Part shown: one piece after another, positions 49,331 through 63,002 of the stretch | Layout: each line of letters begins with the position of its first letter | How positions within the stretch are numbered: the first letter of the stretch is position 1 | NCBI GenBank assembly: GCA_963969495.1 | Contig: OZ018337.1 | Location: forward strand, 85,472,777-85,536,776 | DNA length: 64,000 bases | Direction of reading: 5' to 3' | Source: Ceratothoa steindachneri | Lineage: Eukaryota; Arthropoda; Malacostraca; Isopoda; Cymothoidae | Position numbers and translations under genes: made by a program | The notes under the pieces: model-generated | The model's database searches: none | The model's input: only the letters and a program-made list of their open reading frames with translations | Told to the model about the DNA's origin: nothing

Positions 49331-49474
49331 GGTAAACTTCATTCCAATCCCTCCGGGGCCAACCTCTAAGCACTCTAAGTCAATAAACCCATTCAGGACA
49401 CGCGCAGAACGAAGTATAAGGAGTAGTACGACGACTCCTCCGCATTCGGGATAATAGGATACATACATATATGT

Positions 49475-50970
49475 ATATATATATATATATATAAGAGTCG
49501 GGGAAAACTCCACATACCCCTCGGCCTATTCCTCGACATATTTGAACGCTCTCTTTTGGGGTTTTATAAGGAGTGAGTGATTCATCTGGTAGCTTCCCTC
49601 AGCTTACCATTTTTAAATAAAATTTTTCTCTTTTATTATTCCCAAATAAAATTAAGATGCAATTTATTCTCCATGAAGATGAATACTTAGTTATTTGCTA
49701 AAATAGAGATATTATACAGTACATGCTTATTCATATTGCCGCAATTAGTTTATTTCATTATTTCCAAGTTAATATTTGTTCATAAATTGTTCCTTTGTTC
49801 AAAGAAAGATGAAAGAAATAGCAAAATCAAGTACTTATAATGTTGTTGCGATCTATTCTAGACTTCTTATTATATTGAGTTTTTCAGTCTGTCCTTTATT
49901 TATTTATCAAATTTTTCATCTATTTTATGATTGCATTTATATCCGTCTCATATATCAATTAATCTTCCGTAAAGATTCTTTTGCTAACTCGCCAGAATTT
50001 CATCTACTGTATACACCATGGTGGATAATCATTTGCCCCTTATCTACAATCATTGCGATAGTCTCTCAATAAATCTTAAAATCTTTCCTATATAATCGCC
50101 TACCTAGTTTGACCTTACCTGTCTTTATGTACTATTGTAGAAAATAGTTATGGTGTAAAATTTACCAAAATAATCATTCTCTTTCAGGTAAAATTGATGA
50201 TTCACGAGGAATATCACTTTAAATCTTGCCATTCGCAAAACTATAATTAACGGTTAGTTATTTTATATTATTTATAGTAGATTAAACTTTGCTTTATTTA
50301 GTTATTAAACGAAGCATGTAGGCATGCATTATTAACCTATTTCTTGTTTATTCTCCTAAATCCAGGTGAAATTTCTTCGTACAGAAAATTGTGAGACATT
50401 AATGGAGGTAATTTAGCATAAATTCTTCTAACGATGTCTATGTTTCAAATAGTTACGCTAAGCAAATCGCTGAATACTTTAGAGTGTTATGGAAGAGCAT
50501 ATTTATTATATCAAATCTTTCGGTGTTTTACTGAAATGGCGCTCTAAATCTACCTAGCGCGTTAAATTTATAGGCAATTAATTGATGGATAATTAGATTT
50601 GGAAGCTCTAATTTAATCTTTATTAATTTCCTACGAAATTAAAATTGCAACATTTTTATTGTTTTGGTCGATTTGTTTATCTCAAGGATATTTAAATTTA
50701 GAAAATCCGTGAAATAGGTTTAAAAATAATATTTTATTTTAACATTTACATGTGCATAGATTTTAATGATATAGAAACACTTAAATTGCAGACAAGAAAA
50801 TCTAGAGCTTTTCTTTGATATAGAAGATCATTACTAAAAGAATCCTGAATACAAGCCACAGCCAGGGATATTCGAATCTATTAGAAGTGTTCGATAATGA
50901 AACAAAGGAAAACAAAATAAAAAGAATCTCACGTCGTTTGAGGACGTAGAAATCAAATAACGGAGGGAAT
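49475..50970. other. AT-rich spacer with a short TA tract
   Basis: It contains a short TA run near 49475-49492. The 98-codon plus-strand frame at 49776-50072 is hydrophobic (Ile/Phe/Leu-rich) and unrecognised; such frames arise by chance in AT-rich DNA. Confidence 0.4.
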
Positions 50971-50972
50971 CA

Positions 50973-51199
<227 letters not shown>

Positions 51200-52075
51200 G
51201 GATATATTTTATATTTAATTAGTAAATAGATTTCTTTTCCAGGTCAAAATTCATATGCCAGGAACTGTCCAACAACTTAACAAAATAAAGCAGAACGAAG
51301 GATTTACAACTAGAAAATTAAGAAAAATTCAATTTTTTTAACTTAAGTCGTGAAAAGTTAAGGCTTCAGTTTTTAAATTAATTTGTAAAAAAGTGTTATT
51401 TTTCCTTAGATATAATTCATGCCAAGATTTAAAGAACGAATTTGATTTTTTTTCTCTTTCCCCGCAGTAACCCACCACCTATTTATATATTTTCATGAAA
51501 TAGAGTAAATTTCAAGTAATATATTGTGGTTTGAACTAGTGGAATTTTAGCAATCGATTAAACAATCGATATAATTCAAATCTCTACTTAAATGCTTCTA
51601 CTGTGATTAAGCGAAAATGAGGTTAACCTAGATGATAAATAGATATAAAGGTGTCTTACAAATACCGTAGGAGAAGTGTAATAAAATCAGAACGGAAAGG
51701 TTAAGCTAAAATTGGTTAGAATATAAAAGAAGGCATTTTTGATATCCCAGATAAACCCGCACAATAAAAGTTGGGAACCGATTTCACATATGGAAAAAAC
51801 ATTTCCGAATTTTTTTAATGTCTTAACGATGCTATAAAGGAAAGAAGAATACACGAGCCAAATAATTATTTTCTTTTCTTCATTTATATATATATATATA
51901 TATTGTTAAGATTACCACCTATTGCACTGTCTTACACATGTGTCTGTGTGAACATTCAGAAAGTAACCAAGTGCTGTTCTTTATTGGAACTCAATATTAA
52001 GTTGTTTTACATGATATTTTTTCACTAGTACATAATTTGAAGATGATATAAAAAATAATAGTGAATATTTAATTA
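51200..52075. other. AT-rich spacer, nothing recognised
   Basis: A short TA run at 51886-51903 is the only feature. Confidence 0.45.
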
Positions 52076-52079
52076 AAAA

Positions 52080-52200
52080 TATTATTCATTTGCATCAATA
52101 ACATTTTTCCAACGATCCTCTAATGATAATATCCGAATGAAAAAAAGTAGGCTTCGCTTTAGGCACCGCGGCTATGAATCTTTCACACATTTGCACTTCT
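52080..52200 (-). pseudogene. Possible C-terminal trace of another transposase
   Basis: On the minus strand LSLEDRWKNVIDANE, a stop and YF resembles the RWxKxIxxxGxYF signature at the end of many mariner transposases. Upstream pieces KELFKKC and AAVPKAKPTF need frame changes. The match is short and could be chance. Confidence 0.25.
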
Positions 52201-55200
52201 ACACACAACACATTTTTTAAATAGCTCCTTGGTATCTCTGGAGATATCATAGTTCCTATCTTTCTTTTGCCTTTTCTTTTTATTGTTTTTCCTTTCTTGC
52301 TAGGCCACTTTAAGCTAAATGAACATTGTGACTCTTCTAAGCCATATAATACATTTATGACCCAATTTTAATCTTTCTAAATCAAAACGGAGAAGAATGT
52401 CTCTCATTTAAGCACCAACACCTTGTTTAGCCCTGCCTTGCTTTTCAGGTAATAATTCTGAATAGATTGGTAAGTTTAAAGCAATTCCATTATTTATTTT
52501 AAAGGAAATTCCTATTGATTCGGAATTTTCTGTTTTCTCTGAGTTTCTCTCGTTGGTTTACCTTTTTACTCCAAAGAGCTTCCCGTTTTTCTTTCAAACA
52601 TAGATGTTCTAAAATCCTTAACTTTCTATTTCTGATTAAATTGAATCCCGCATCGAAGTCTTGGTCAGAATTAGGGCGGTGTTCTACCGAAAAATTACAG
52701 TGATATTGAATAAAATTAGCTCTGATTTGGAAGAGGCTGTGGTCATTGCCCTTGATGCATTGCAAATAAAGATCGATACCCTAAACTCGCACTTTGCGCT
52801 CATTGTTCTTCCACGCGTCATCCCGCGGAATCGTGCCCCTCTCCCGAACGCTTACTGTCCTACCTGTTTAAGTGTTGCCAGGAGAAACCCCCCATATCTG
52901 CTCTTTGTTCCATCCCTGTCAAGTGCGATGTAAATGTGTGACTTGAACAGATTAGGACTCCAAAGTCGGATGTAGAAGTAGCCAAACGTTTCGTTAATTC
53001 AAAACTCTATTTTGATTTCCTAATTGTGACTCATTCCTGCATGTGCGTTGCTTAATCAATCTAGTGAGACAAAGGTCACTAGAAAACAAACCGAGCTTAG
53101 AAAACAAACCGGATCTAACATTTTCATTTCTCTCTTTTGTGCTGGAGATTAGGAAGGATTTACAGATATTTATGCTAATAAAATCATTTATATGCATTAT
53201 GGTATCTGCTTTTTGACCAGTTAATCTGGTGACCCAACTTAAGCCCGTGGACGGCCAAAGCATTAATTTAATAAGCAAAATTCAAAGAAAGGAGAAAAGA
53301 GCATATACTTAAATGGAGATGCAGATAAAAATGAATAGATTGTTAGTATTATATATACGCCATATACCTATTCATCATGATTCCTTAAAATAGTGGTATT
53401 AAAAAAAGAAAAGCAATAACTCCAAATTAACCAAACCTGCAGTTAAAGTCTAATAAAATTTCAAACAGATGACCTAAAAAGACACAAAGTTATCAATTTT
53501 AAAGTTTCTTCATCATTGTTCGATCAAAGACAAGAACAAAGAGAACAACAGATCAATATGAGAGAGTATCTCAAGATCAAAAGGTCGATTTATTCAAATG
53601 ACCTATTTTTAAAAGACAAGTTCTTGTAATATACTTCTTAGAAATTCAATCAAAATAAAGAAAATATATATGAGGGGTCATTAAGATATGTATATGAAGA
53701 TCTTTAATCCATTAAATTTCATTTTACTTAAAGTTGCTCTTAGATCTGCCATTGTGGAGGTAAATTCATCCATTGACAAAGAATCCCTAATCAGTGCAGG
53801 TCTTATATTATCAAAAGCATGAAGGCAAATCTTTGCCATTTCGAAACCATATGTAAATATACGTTCTATTTATGTATAACATCTCATAAAAATATATTGC
53901 TGAGTTTAGTGAAAACTTCATTTTACCCTGTGTAAAATTTTTATTACTGTATCTGAAACCCATTTGTTAAAACCCACGCATCTTTACTCCACAACCATAC
54001 ACTAAGAATTAAAGAAGAGACATCTACATCTCACCATATAATAAAAACTATGTAATCTCATTGTAACTCTGGGCACAATAGAAATAGCTTTTTCGCAACC
54101 TTGTATGATTGTGGTGACCATCTGCTGTTGTCGATATAGCTTTGAACTTAAGCTGTCCTATCTTAATTTATATCTAGCCGTACGACGATATCTTCGTCTC
54201 TAATCCTCTTAGATTTATTTTCTATTTTTCAAAATTTTTGACTCTCAACTTTCGCTTTTCACCCGGAATGCAGAGTATAATGTATTAACCTCTCAATCAC
54301 AGATGGTGACAGGGGCATGATCAAATACAACTCTCTTATTCATTGGGGAAATTTGAATTATTTGTTATAATTTGTTTGATTCTGTGCACCGAATAGTAGT
54401 TTAGTGTCGATATCCCAAAAAGTGGCAAACAACGTGGGTAGCTTTGCTTTAAGACAAAATTAAACAGTGTATAAGTTACATTCCACATCTCTACGTTCAA
54501 ATCTTTTTTTCTGCGTTTAAGGTTTTTTTCAACCAATTTCTATGTATTTCAATGTTCTGAAAACTAATCTAGCATTATTCTCCTAACTCATGACTTCTGT
54601 GAAACCAGAATCTTTCATTAACATCCCTATTTGAGTACCATCAAAAATACCTGTAGTTAATTTTACATCACTAAATTTTGGAAGTTATGTTCCCAAAATA
54701 GAAATGCCTGCTTTATTTCTTCAATGCCTTTAGAAAAATATTATTATTATAGAATATGGGCTGATTATGTCACATTATGTAAACCAGGATTAAGAAAATG
54801 TCCATATGGGAGTTATTGTTGCTCATAATGCTGCTCATAGTCTCTACAATCAGTAAAGCAGAGGAAGCAGGGATATTGTGTCTAGCCACTTTGAATTCCA
54901 AGTATTAAAGACACCACCGAAAATCGAAAACTATTCTGAAATTAGAAAACATGTGACCAACTTAAATGTAAAATTTGTATATATAATTTATGCCATTGTT
55001 TGTCTTTTAAATTAAACTTATGTGAAACTGAGATTAATGTATATAAGGCGAGTGTTTTTAGATAAAATAAATAATACTCTACTAATTAAATAAAAGATAA
55101 CTCGTTATATATGTATTTCTTACCTTTAGATCTCTTACCTTTGGATGGCCACAAATCTTCGGTTGATGAAGATTGGAATTCAGAGGATCGAGTCAAGTCT

Positions 55201-57049
55201 TCATGGTTTCATATTTCTCAATGAATTGAATAGAGTGTGCAAATGAAACAGATTCTATTTAATTTCCAATATGCAACAGCACAGCATTTGAACTTCTTGT
55301 TGATACGTCTGCATTCGTGTAGTTTAGGGGGAAAGCTCAAAACTACAATTAATCTATTGATATTTTTTGCAATATATCAGCTTTATATCTGCTTCTGTAA
55401 CCTGTTTCAAGTTCTTAGATCTACTAGCTTCGAATATTAGATATAGTCTCTAGCTTAGCATAGAGGAGGAACGTCAAGTAGTATGAAAGTGGCAAAGTAT
55501 TGCTAATTTAAGAATGCAAATGAGGATATCAACTGATATTCAAAAGGAAACAAAAAACTACCTATGAACAGTGACGAAAAAGAAGCTACCTTAGCGTCTA
55601 TTTGCTTAACCCGAGAAGTCCCTTAGGAAAGATTCCGAAGAATAGCCAGACAAACATTTATTTCCCGGGATATAATTTTCTTCCTTCTTCTTTTAATGCA
55701 TCTTTTAATGAATTTCATATAAGAATTTATGGTAGTCGTTGAAATTATTGATGATATTTATATTGCATTTTATTTTTAAACTCCATCCTTTCTTAGAGAT
55801 TAAGATTAAAATAGGAAATTATTACATGGAAGTGTTAGAGACATTTTTGTAACAGACGGTCATAGACCTTCCTAGCATTTTTCAATTTTATAAAATAGGA
55901 AAATTTGAGGAATTGAATAGATGATTTTGTCTTTTTTGTGAATAATTATAATTTCTTTTTAATGAAGACAAATCCAATTTACGTCATTTTCTTTGATAAT
56001 TAAAAGGATAGGTAAATATAGTGATTACAAGGATAAAATTATTTTTAAAAAATGGGTTACTTCCCAAGTAAGGAAATTAAAGCTCAATATTAATTTTACT
56101 CTAATTTGTAGAATTATTATGAATCCTTTTTCTGCATCTTAAGAAGTGAGGTAGAAATCTCAGTTATTCCTCATTTTTAACCTCTTTCACCTCCGCAATG
56201 AGGTGGTTCAGAAGTACTGCAATTCTTAAATCCCTAACTCTATTTTTCTCAATTAATAGTAGTTATGGTGTTACCAATGCAAAGTATATAAAATTAATTT
56301 GATTCCTAGTAAAGGTCGTGCATTTAGACACATCATAGTCAAATTATTATCAATAAAACATTAGAAAGTACTAAATTTAATGTTTGCGAGACGATAAATT
56401 ATTTTCTTCCATGAGGTTAACATGACAGTCGATTTCTCATGACAACTATTCTACATTTCATCACGAAATCTTGGAAAAGCCTCGGCCAAATCATTCTGAA
56501 GGGAGAAAACTCCCACTTAGCACACCCCATTGGCGCATGACATTTAGTCTCGTGCTTCAAAAAAATCTCGGTCGAGCAATTTCCGAAAAGCTTATTTCTC
56601 CTGATTAATAAAACAAATATTTAATAAATTTTTTTAAAAAGTCTTTAAGTTAACCAACTCTTTGCCTTGGTTTATATATGATATAATAAGTCCGTAGTCT
56701 TCCTTATTGATACAAAGACGTTAACATCAACAATTTATGCTGTAAAATCAAGTTATCCTATATCTTCATATGAGTTACAATGGTATTATTTATTATAATT
56801 TTAAATATCCATAAATATATCAATACTAGATACATTTTGAACAATGGAGGGTTCATGATGGCAAGAATTCTGATCCCGTAGCATATTATTCTGTAAAACT
56901 CCTCAATACAAAATAGTGAATGCCAATATATCTTCATTGGAAAACCTACAAAATGATATATTCACTTAAGATTCGTGGAGCCTTTTCTCTTAACTCCAGA
57001 TAATCACATTTCTGTTGATTATCTTCGGGTTTTAAAAAATTTAGTGTTT
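52201..57049. other. AT-rich region without a recognised gene
   Basis: The longest frames (52499-52765 minus, 52661-52933 plus, 52994-53278 minus) overlap one another or carry no known motif. The 52500-53280 patch is less AT-rich and might hold an unidentified exon. Confidence 0.35.
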
Positions 57050-57105
57050 AAAATTATTATTATATTTATATCATAACTTTTGAAATTATTATAATTATTA
57101 TTATT

Positions 57106-57142
<37 letters not shown>

Positions 57143-58666
57143 TTTTTAAATTATTATTATTTTTTATTTATATAATTACTTTTGAAATGATTATTATTAT
57201 TATTATTTATATTATAACTTTTGAAATTATCATTATTATTATTATTATTATCTATATCATTACTTTTGAAATAATTATAATAATCATAATTATTATTATT
57301 TATATTATTACTTTTTGAAATTGTTATTATTATTATTATTTCTATTATTAATTTTGAAATTATTATTCTTAAACTTTGTTAATAATATTATTATTCATAT
57401 TATTACTTTTGGAATAATTATTACCATTATTATTTATATTATAATTTTTGAAATTATTATTATTATGATTATTATTTATATCATAACTTTTGAAATTATT
57501 ATAATATTTATTATTATTATTTATATTATTACTTTTTGAAATTTGTATTATTTCTATTATTACTTTTGAAATTATTATTATTATTATTATTATTTTATTA
57601 TTATTATTATTATTTATATTACTAAGTTTTTGAAATGATTATTATTATTATTACTATTATTACTTTTGAAATTATTATTATTATTTTTATTATTATTATC
57701 ATTATTATTATTTTTATTACTTTTGAAATTATGATTAGTATTATTATTTATATTATTACTTTTTTAAATGATTATTATTATTAGTTATATTATTACTTTT
57801 GAAATAATAATGATTATTATTATTTATATTATAAATTTTGAAATTATTATTATTATTAGGATTTTTATTATTATTTATATTGTTACTTTTGAAATTATTA
57901 GAATTAGTATTATTATTTATATTATTACTCTTTGAAATTATTATTATTTCTATTATTACTTTTTGAAATTATTATTATTATTATTAGTTATATTACTAAT
58001 TTTTAAAATGATTATTATTATTATTATTATTTATATTATAACTGTGAAAATAATATTATTATTATTTATATTATTACTTTGGAAATTATTATTATTATAA
58101 GGATTTATATTATTACTTTTGAAAATTATTAATTATTATTATTATTTATATTATTACTTTTGAAATTATTATTATTATTTATATTACTTTTTAAAATTAT
58201 TATTATTATTATTTATATTACTTTTTAAAATTATTATTATTATTATTTCTATTATTATTATCTTTATTTATATTCTTTCTTGTGGAAATTATTATTATTA
58301 TGATTTATATTAGTACTTTTTGGAATTATTATCAATTGTTATTTATATTAATACTTTTTGAAATTATTATAATTATTATTATTATTTATATTATTACTTT
58401 TGAAATAATTATTTTCATTATTAATTATATTATTACTTTTGAAATTATTATTATTATTATTTTTATTATTTATATTATTACTTTTTGAAATTATTTTTAT
58501 TATTATTTAGATTATTACTTTTGAAATAATTATTATTATTATTATTATTTATATTATTACTTTTGAAATTATTATTATTATTATGATTTTATTATTACTT
58601 TTTGAAATTATTATTATTTAATATTATTATTATTGTTTATATTATTACTTTTTGAAATTCTTCTTT

Positions 58667-58708
<42 letters not shown>

Positions 58709-58977
58709 TCATTATTATTTATATTACCTTTTTGATATTATTATTATTATTCTTATTATTTATATTATTACTTTCTGAAATAATAATTATTATTATTATT
58801 TAAATTATTACTTTTTGAATTTATTATTATTATAATTATTATTATTAATATTTATATTATTACTTTTTGAAATTATTATTTTATTTATATTATTTCTTGT
58901 TGAAATTATTATTATTAGTATTTCTATTATTACTTTTTGATATTATTTATATTACTTTTGAAATTATTATTAATTAG
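57050..58977 (+). repeat. ATT-type minisatellite, about 1.9 kb
   Basis: Dozens of imperfect units alternate an (ATT)n run of variable length with a conserved core close to TATATTATTACTTTTGAAAT. Unit length varies from about 35 to 75 bp, mainly through ATT number. Open frames inside (57315-57539, 58282-58488) encode only Ile/Tyr/Phe repeats. Both edges are sharp against ordinary AT-rich DNA. Confidence 0.95.
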
Positions 58978-59281
58978 TGTATCTCTTTTATTAGATGGAG
59001 GGCGGGTGTTTGCGCAAAGAGTTAAAACGGTGATGAAAAGTGATTGAAAACAGCGGCTTGAAAGGCAATAACACTGAGGCACACCATTTTAACCCTGACA
59101 TTTGTTTTTAATTAATTTTTCGGTGCTCAATCCAAAACTGATCTCCCATTTTCACTATCACGTCAAGTTTTTTAACTTTTTCAAATGTTGACATACAATG
59201 AAATATGAAAAAAACCGGAATGATTGCAATGTTTATTTAACACATGTTTTAACAAAGGATATGGCTACTGTGTGCAAGTAG

Positions 59282-60725
59282 TTAAGGTAAAAAGTTAGAT
59301 TTATAGCTTTTGCTGAAGTGTTCAACTTGAGGACTATCGCGTTTGATGTTGCAACCACGCACTTTGTAGCTATCCAATAGATTCTGAACAATTTCTGTCT
59401 AATTACTTGCACATGTATTTCCAAGAAAGTTCTTGACGACTTCTTTGAATGATAACTAAGCATTCTTCTCAAGGTTTGATATAGTCCCGGTGAACTGTTT
59501 ATCTTTGATGAGCTGTCGAATTTGTCGACCATCAAACACACCGGCTTTGATTTTTTTATTTGACAGACCAGGAAATGTCAAGATTATGTACTTAAAACAG
59601 TCGCCATTAGTTGGCAATGCCTTTACAAACTGCTTTATGAGACCTAGTTCTATGTATGTGCAGGTATAAGAATATTATATTCTTCCTGTCAACAAGTGGC
59701 CTATGTAGAATGTTGGGATCTCCAGGTATAAGAGGCTAATTCGTCTTGACCCAATGCTTCCTTCGAGCTCTGCTATCCCACATACAGATAAAGCGGGGAT
59801 TCTTTGTGTACCCACGTTGCTGACCAAGAATGAAGCACAACATTTTAAGGTCAACACAGATGATCCAATAGTGTTTGTTATATTGCAATAACTCAATAGG
59901 GACTGCACCAAATAATTTGCCATTGTGGGGAAGGACACACTTCAAGTTCCGCCTTAAGCTGTCAATAAACATTCGACTTCGATTTGGATTGTAGATTGAA
60001 AGTACTAATTCCTTCAGTAAACTAGGAATGTTATGGCAATACACAAAGTCGCTGTTACTTAGAAAGTACTGCAGAAATGTACTTTCTCTAGTTGGAAAGT
60101 ATGATACTTTAGCGCCCTGTTTAATTTAGTTTTTCGCATTTAATCTTGATGCTAGGATTTCTAAAGCTAATTTTGATAGGCCCAAATCACGAGCAAAATC
60201 CTTCAACTCGTGCTGATCAAATCCCTCACGAACTGAATCCTCGTGAAATTCGAAATCTGCATCATTGCTGTCACTGCGTTCGTCAACACCACTCAGATCT
60301 TCTCGAGGAAGTAGTTGTTTGAAAACTGGCACTGGAATTTCAGCTGAATGAGGCATTAGCCTTATAGGTGACGGTAGATTAGGATATTCTATTTCACTTT
60401 TATTTTTCTTGTTAAATCCTGAGGTTTTCACTAAAGCAAAGTAACTGTCTGTGCAATGCTCATTTTGCTCTCGCCAAACAATGAGGTTACCAAATGGCAA
60501 CCTTTCCCGTGTTCCGTAAACTATCGACATACTGCCTGCGCACTCTATGGGGGCCAATGGCTTGTCTTGATCACCAAGTTTTACTTTAAAATATGCTTAA
60601 TATCCATGTTTAACAAATGCTCTGATGTTTGCCCTCTGACTTGGAATGGGGAAACTGCCACAAATGTAGCAGAAGGAGTCTGGGTTGTTTAGGCATTTAC
60701 GACGAGAAGTTGCAGGAGCAGACAT
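59282..60725 (-). pseudogene. Pseudogene of a multicopy arthropod protein family of unknown function
   Basis: The minus strand reads nearly end to end from an ATG at 60725 (MSAPATSRRKCLNNPDSF, then CYICGSFPIPSQRANI), through VKLGDQDKPLAP, LPFGNLIVWREQ, DSYFALV, PNLPSPIRLMPHS, GFDQHELKDFARDLGLSK, SYFPTRESTFLQYF, MFIDSLRRNLKCVLPHNGK, ICVDLKMLCFILGQQ, GYTKNP and ICMWDSRA, to LIKQFVKALPTNGDCF, GLSNKKIKAGVFDGRQI and KRDSPQVEHF, ending at 59282. From memory, this order matches an uncharacterised repeated family common in arthropods. Defects visible: stops after KHGY, LNAKN, LEKNA and NTCASN; frameshifts; and loss of the segment normally lying between the GCN and KRD regions, which in the family carries a GERFHQD-type motif. 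Function is unknown; a transposon-associated role is only a guess. Separate open frames at 60126-60557, 59736-60044 and 59675-59938 are pieces of it; 59233-59541 is mainly another reading frame. Confidence 0.75.
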
Positions 60726-60740
60726 GATCCGAAACAAAGG

Positions 60741-60742
<2 letters not shown>

Positions 60743-60799
<57 letters not shown>
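60743..60799. repeat. (TA)n microsatellite
   Basis: A TA tract of about 57 bp lying just upstream of the start of the pseudogene at 59282-60725 and before the LTR-like block that follows. Confidence 0.95.
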
Positions 60800-60804
<5 letters not shown>

Positions 60805-60849
60805 CTAGTCTAAGGAAATAATAACTAAAGACATCTGGGTTTAGCTGTG

Positions 60850-62086
60850 CCCCTTCAATGTTCTCCGGTAACATAGGATAACGGGCAAAAGCGTAAGTGA
60901 TACGAGACTAATTATAAACAACCCAGTCAAAAGTGCAAACTGCCGATCTCGTACTACCCCCTCTCCGAGCCTACCAGACGCAAAAGGGCGGCAGACCAAC
61001 CCGAGGTCCCACCTTGCGAGCCCCCCCCCCATCCACCTTCCCACCCACCTCAGCGGGAGTAAGTTGGGTATATAACCTGAGGACCCGTCTAAACGAGGCT
61101 TTTTGTTCGTTCCCACTGGAGAGACAAGAAAGTCACCGGTTGACAGAAGATTTTTCGAGTTCGACAAGAAGACTCAAAAATCACCGGTACAAAGTTATTG
61201 CAAGTTAAGGAGAATTTGCAGTCCTTGTACAATACCAGATTGTACCAAGGAAGCTCAACGCCGTTCGAGCCCCAAGATTAGTGAGTATCAACCGACACAG
61301 ATTGAGGACTCCAAACCTTATTCTATCTGAGTTTAACAACTCCAAACTAGATAGATTTCTCATCCAAAATCAAAATTATATAAGCGAGACACAAATTGCT
61401 AGGAAAGAATATAATCATATCCCAAGATTAAAAACCGTTTCAAGGTCATAAACGTACGAGAACCCACCCTCCTCATCGGCGTCTTTGTTTTGATTCTCTT
61501 ACGCCAACTCGAAATTCCTCGTGACGTCACCCGTCAACTCGCCAGGCAGGTCAACGAGCGCCATCTAGCGATCAAAAACCCTGAAGATATTCTTACGGGA
61601 AACTGGTATTAATCTCCATTACCTTATGTAAGTAAAGAACAATCTTGTTATTTATGTCCCCTTGCTTAAAAATTAGTTTATTGGATGTCTGACTAAGGAC
61701 AAAACTATTAACTTAAAAATTGTTCCTCCCGTAAATATTTATCCCGAGAGCTAGCCCTGTAATCTCATTTTCTTTTTATACGTGTGTTAGACATTTGTGT
61801 TTTAATGTTAATTAGTGAGGTGGGTTATGTTGATTAAAGTCTATTTTTTCTTTAGTAAATGCACTGTTTTAATTATCCCCGAACGAGTTGAAGTGGCAAT
61901 ATTTGATAAAGCTAAGAAAGAAACCCAGTTTATTCATTCATTAGAATAAAAATCAAGTTTAGCACTCTTAGAGCCCGATCCTGAAGCGATCACCGAGGCA
62001 CGAACTTAGGCCTCAATTTAAAGTTATTTGGTTTATTAAAAGTTAATAAAACAAATAAATATATATTAGCTCGGCATTCTACGACA
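60850..62086 (+). mobile_element. LTR-like region with the same right terminus as solo LTR 1
   Basis: A GC-rich first part contains a poly-C run (about 61021-61030) and a TATATAA box at about 61071. It is followed by an AT-rich part and ends GGCATTCTACGACA at 62086, identical over ATTCTACGACA with the end of solo LTR 1. AGCACTCTTAGAG, also found close to the end of LTR 1, occurs at about 61959. The left boundary could not be fixed: no TG preceded by AACGA, the five bases after 62086, was found, so the copy may be 5'-truncated or of a related subfamily. CGTGACGTCAC occurs at 61520-61530. Frames at 60841-61330 overlap on both strands and are not genes. Confidence 0.5.
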
Positions 62087-63000
62087 AACGAAATAAAACG
62101 TACAACACACACCTCACCACACTGTCTCAATGATGACTGAACAAACAAGTTTCCACGTAGCTGTAGATGAATTCAATCGTAATCATGAGGCAATTCTTAT
62201 TACAGCTAAGCAGTAGAATATTCCTTCTCCGGGGTGTAAGCTGTGGAGAAAAAAATGGACGTGCTAGAAAAAAGCTGACTACAAAGGTAGAAGCAGCATG
62301 CTAATTTTTTTCAAACTGTAGCCCGGTGTAGTTTAAAGAATTTAAAATTGAAATAATTTATAATACCTGTTATTTATTATGAATTACTCTAAGTTTTCGA
62401 GATTATTTCTATAATAATTTTTAGAAGAAAAAGAGGTGTTTTTTAAAGAAAGAGTTAATACAATTATGGCCTGGACATGGTATGGGTTATGGTTGAAGGT
62501 GAAATTTGCACAGGTGAAACTGTTTGCTAAAGAGATGTCTGGAATTGTTATTGAACGATGGGTGATTAGGTGTGGATCTTCGGTGTCATGCGTTGGACGT
62601 TCATGTGCCAAACAATTTAGCGTACTTGTTGGTTTATCATTTTTTCTCTGCTACTCATATTTTGAAGATAAAGTTCGTATCTGTCAAATTTCTGCATTGA
62701 GTTGAAACTTTGCATCTATTCCTGCCTGACGAGGATTTGAATTGATCATTTATTAGGGATGTGATTAGGGGTAGGTTTGTGTGATCTGACATTGTTAATA
62801 TCTGAAGGAGGCAGGGAGGGTCTTGCCTCTTTAGGCCTTGAGTTGTATTTTTTTTTCTAGTTAAAAAATAAAAGATTTTGGTATCCCTCCTCATCCAGCT
62901 ATCTACACAAGGTGAGCACGGCTTTGTGTTTTTGAGTCTGAGTGTATGAATAGGTCGTCGAGTTGGTATATATGAATGGGTGTGTATGTCTGTATGTATA
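62087..63000. other. AT-rich spacer, nothing recognised
   Basis: The overlapping frames at 62384-62611 and 62436-62705 have no known motif. Confidence 0.45.
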
Positions 63001-63002
63001 TG

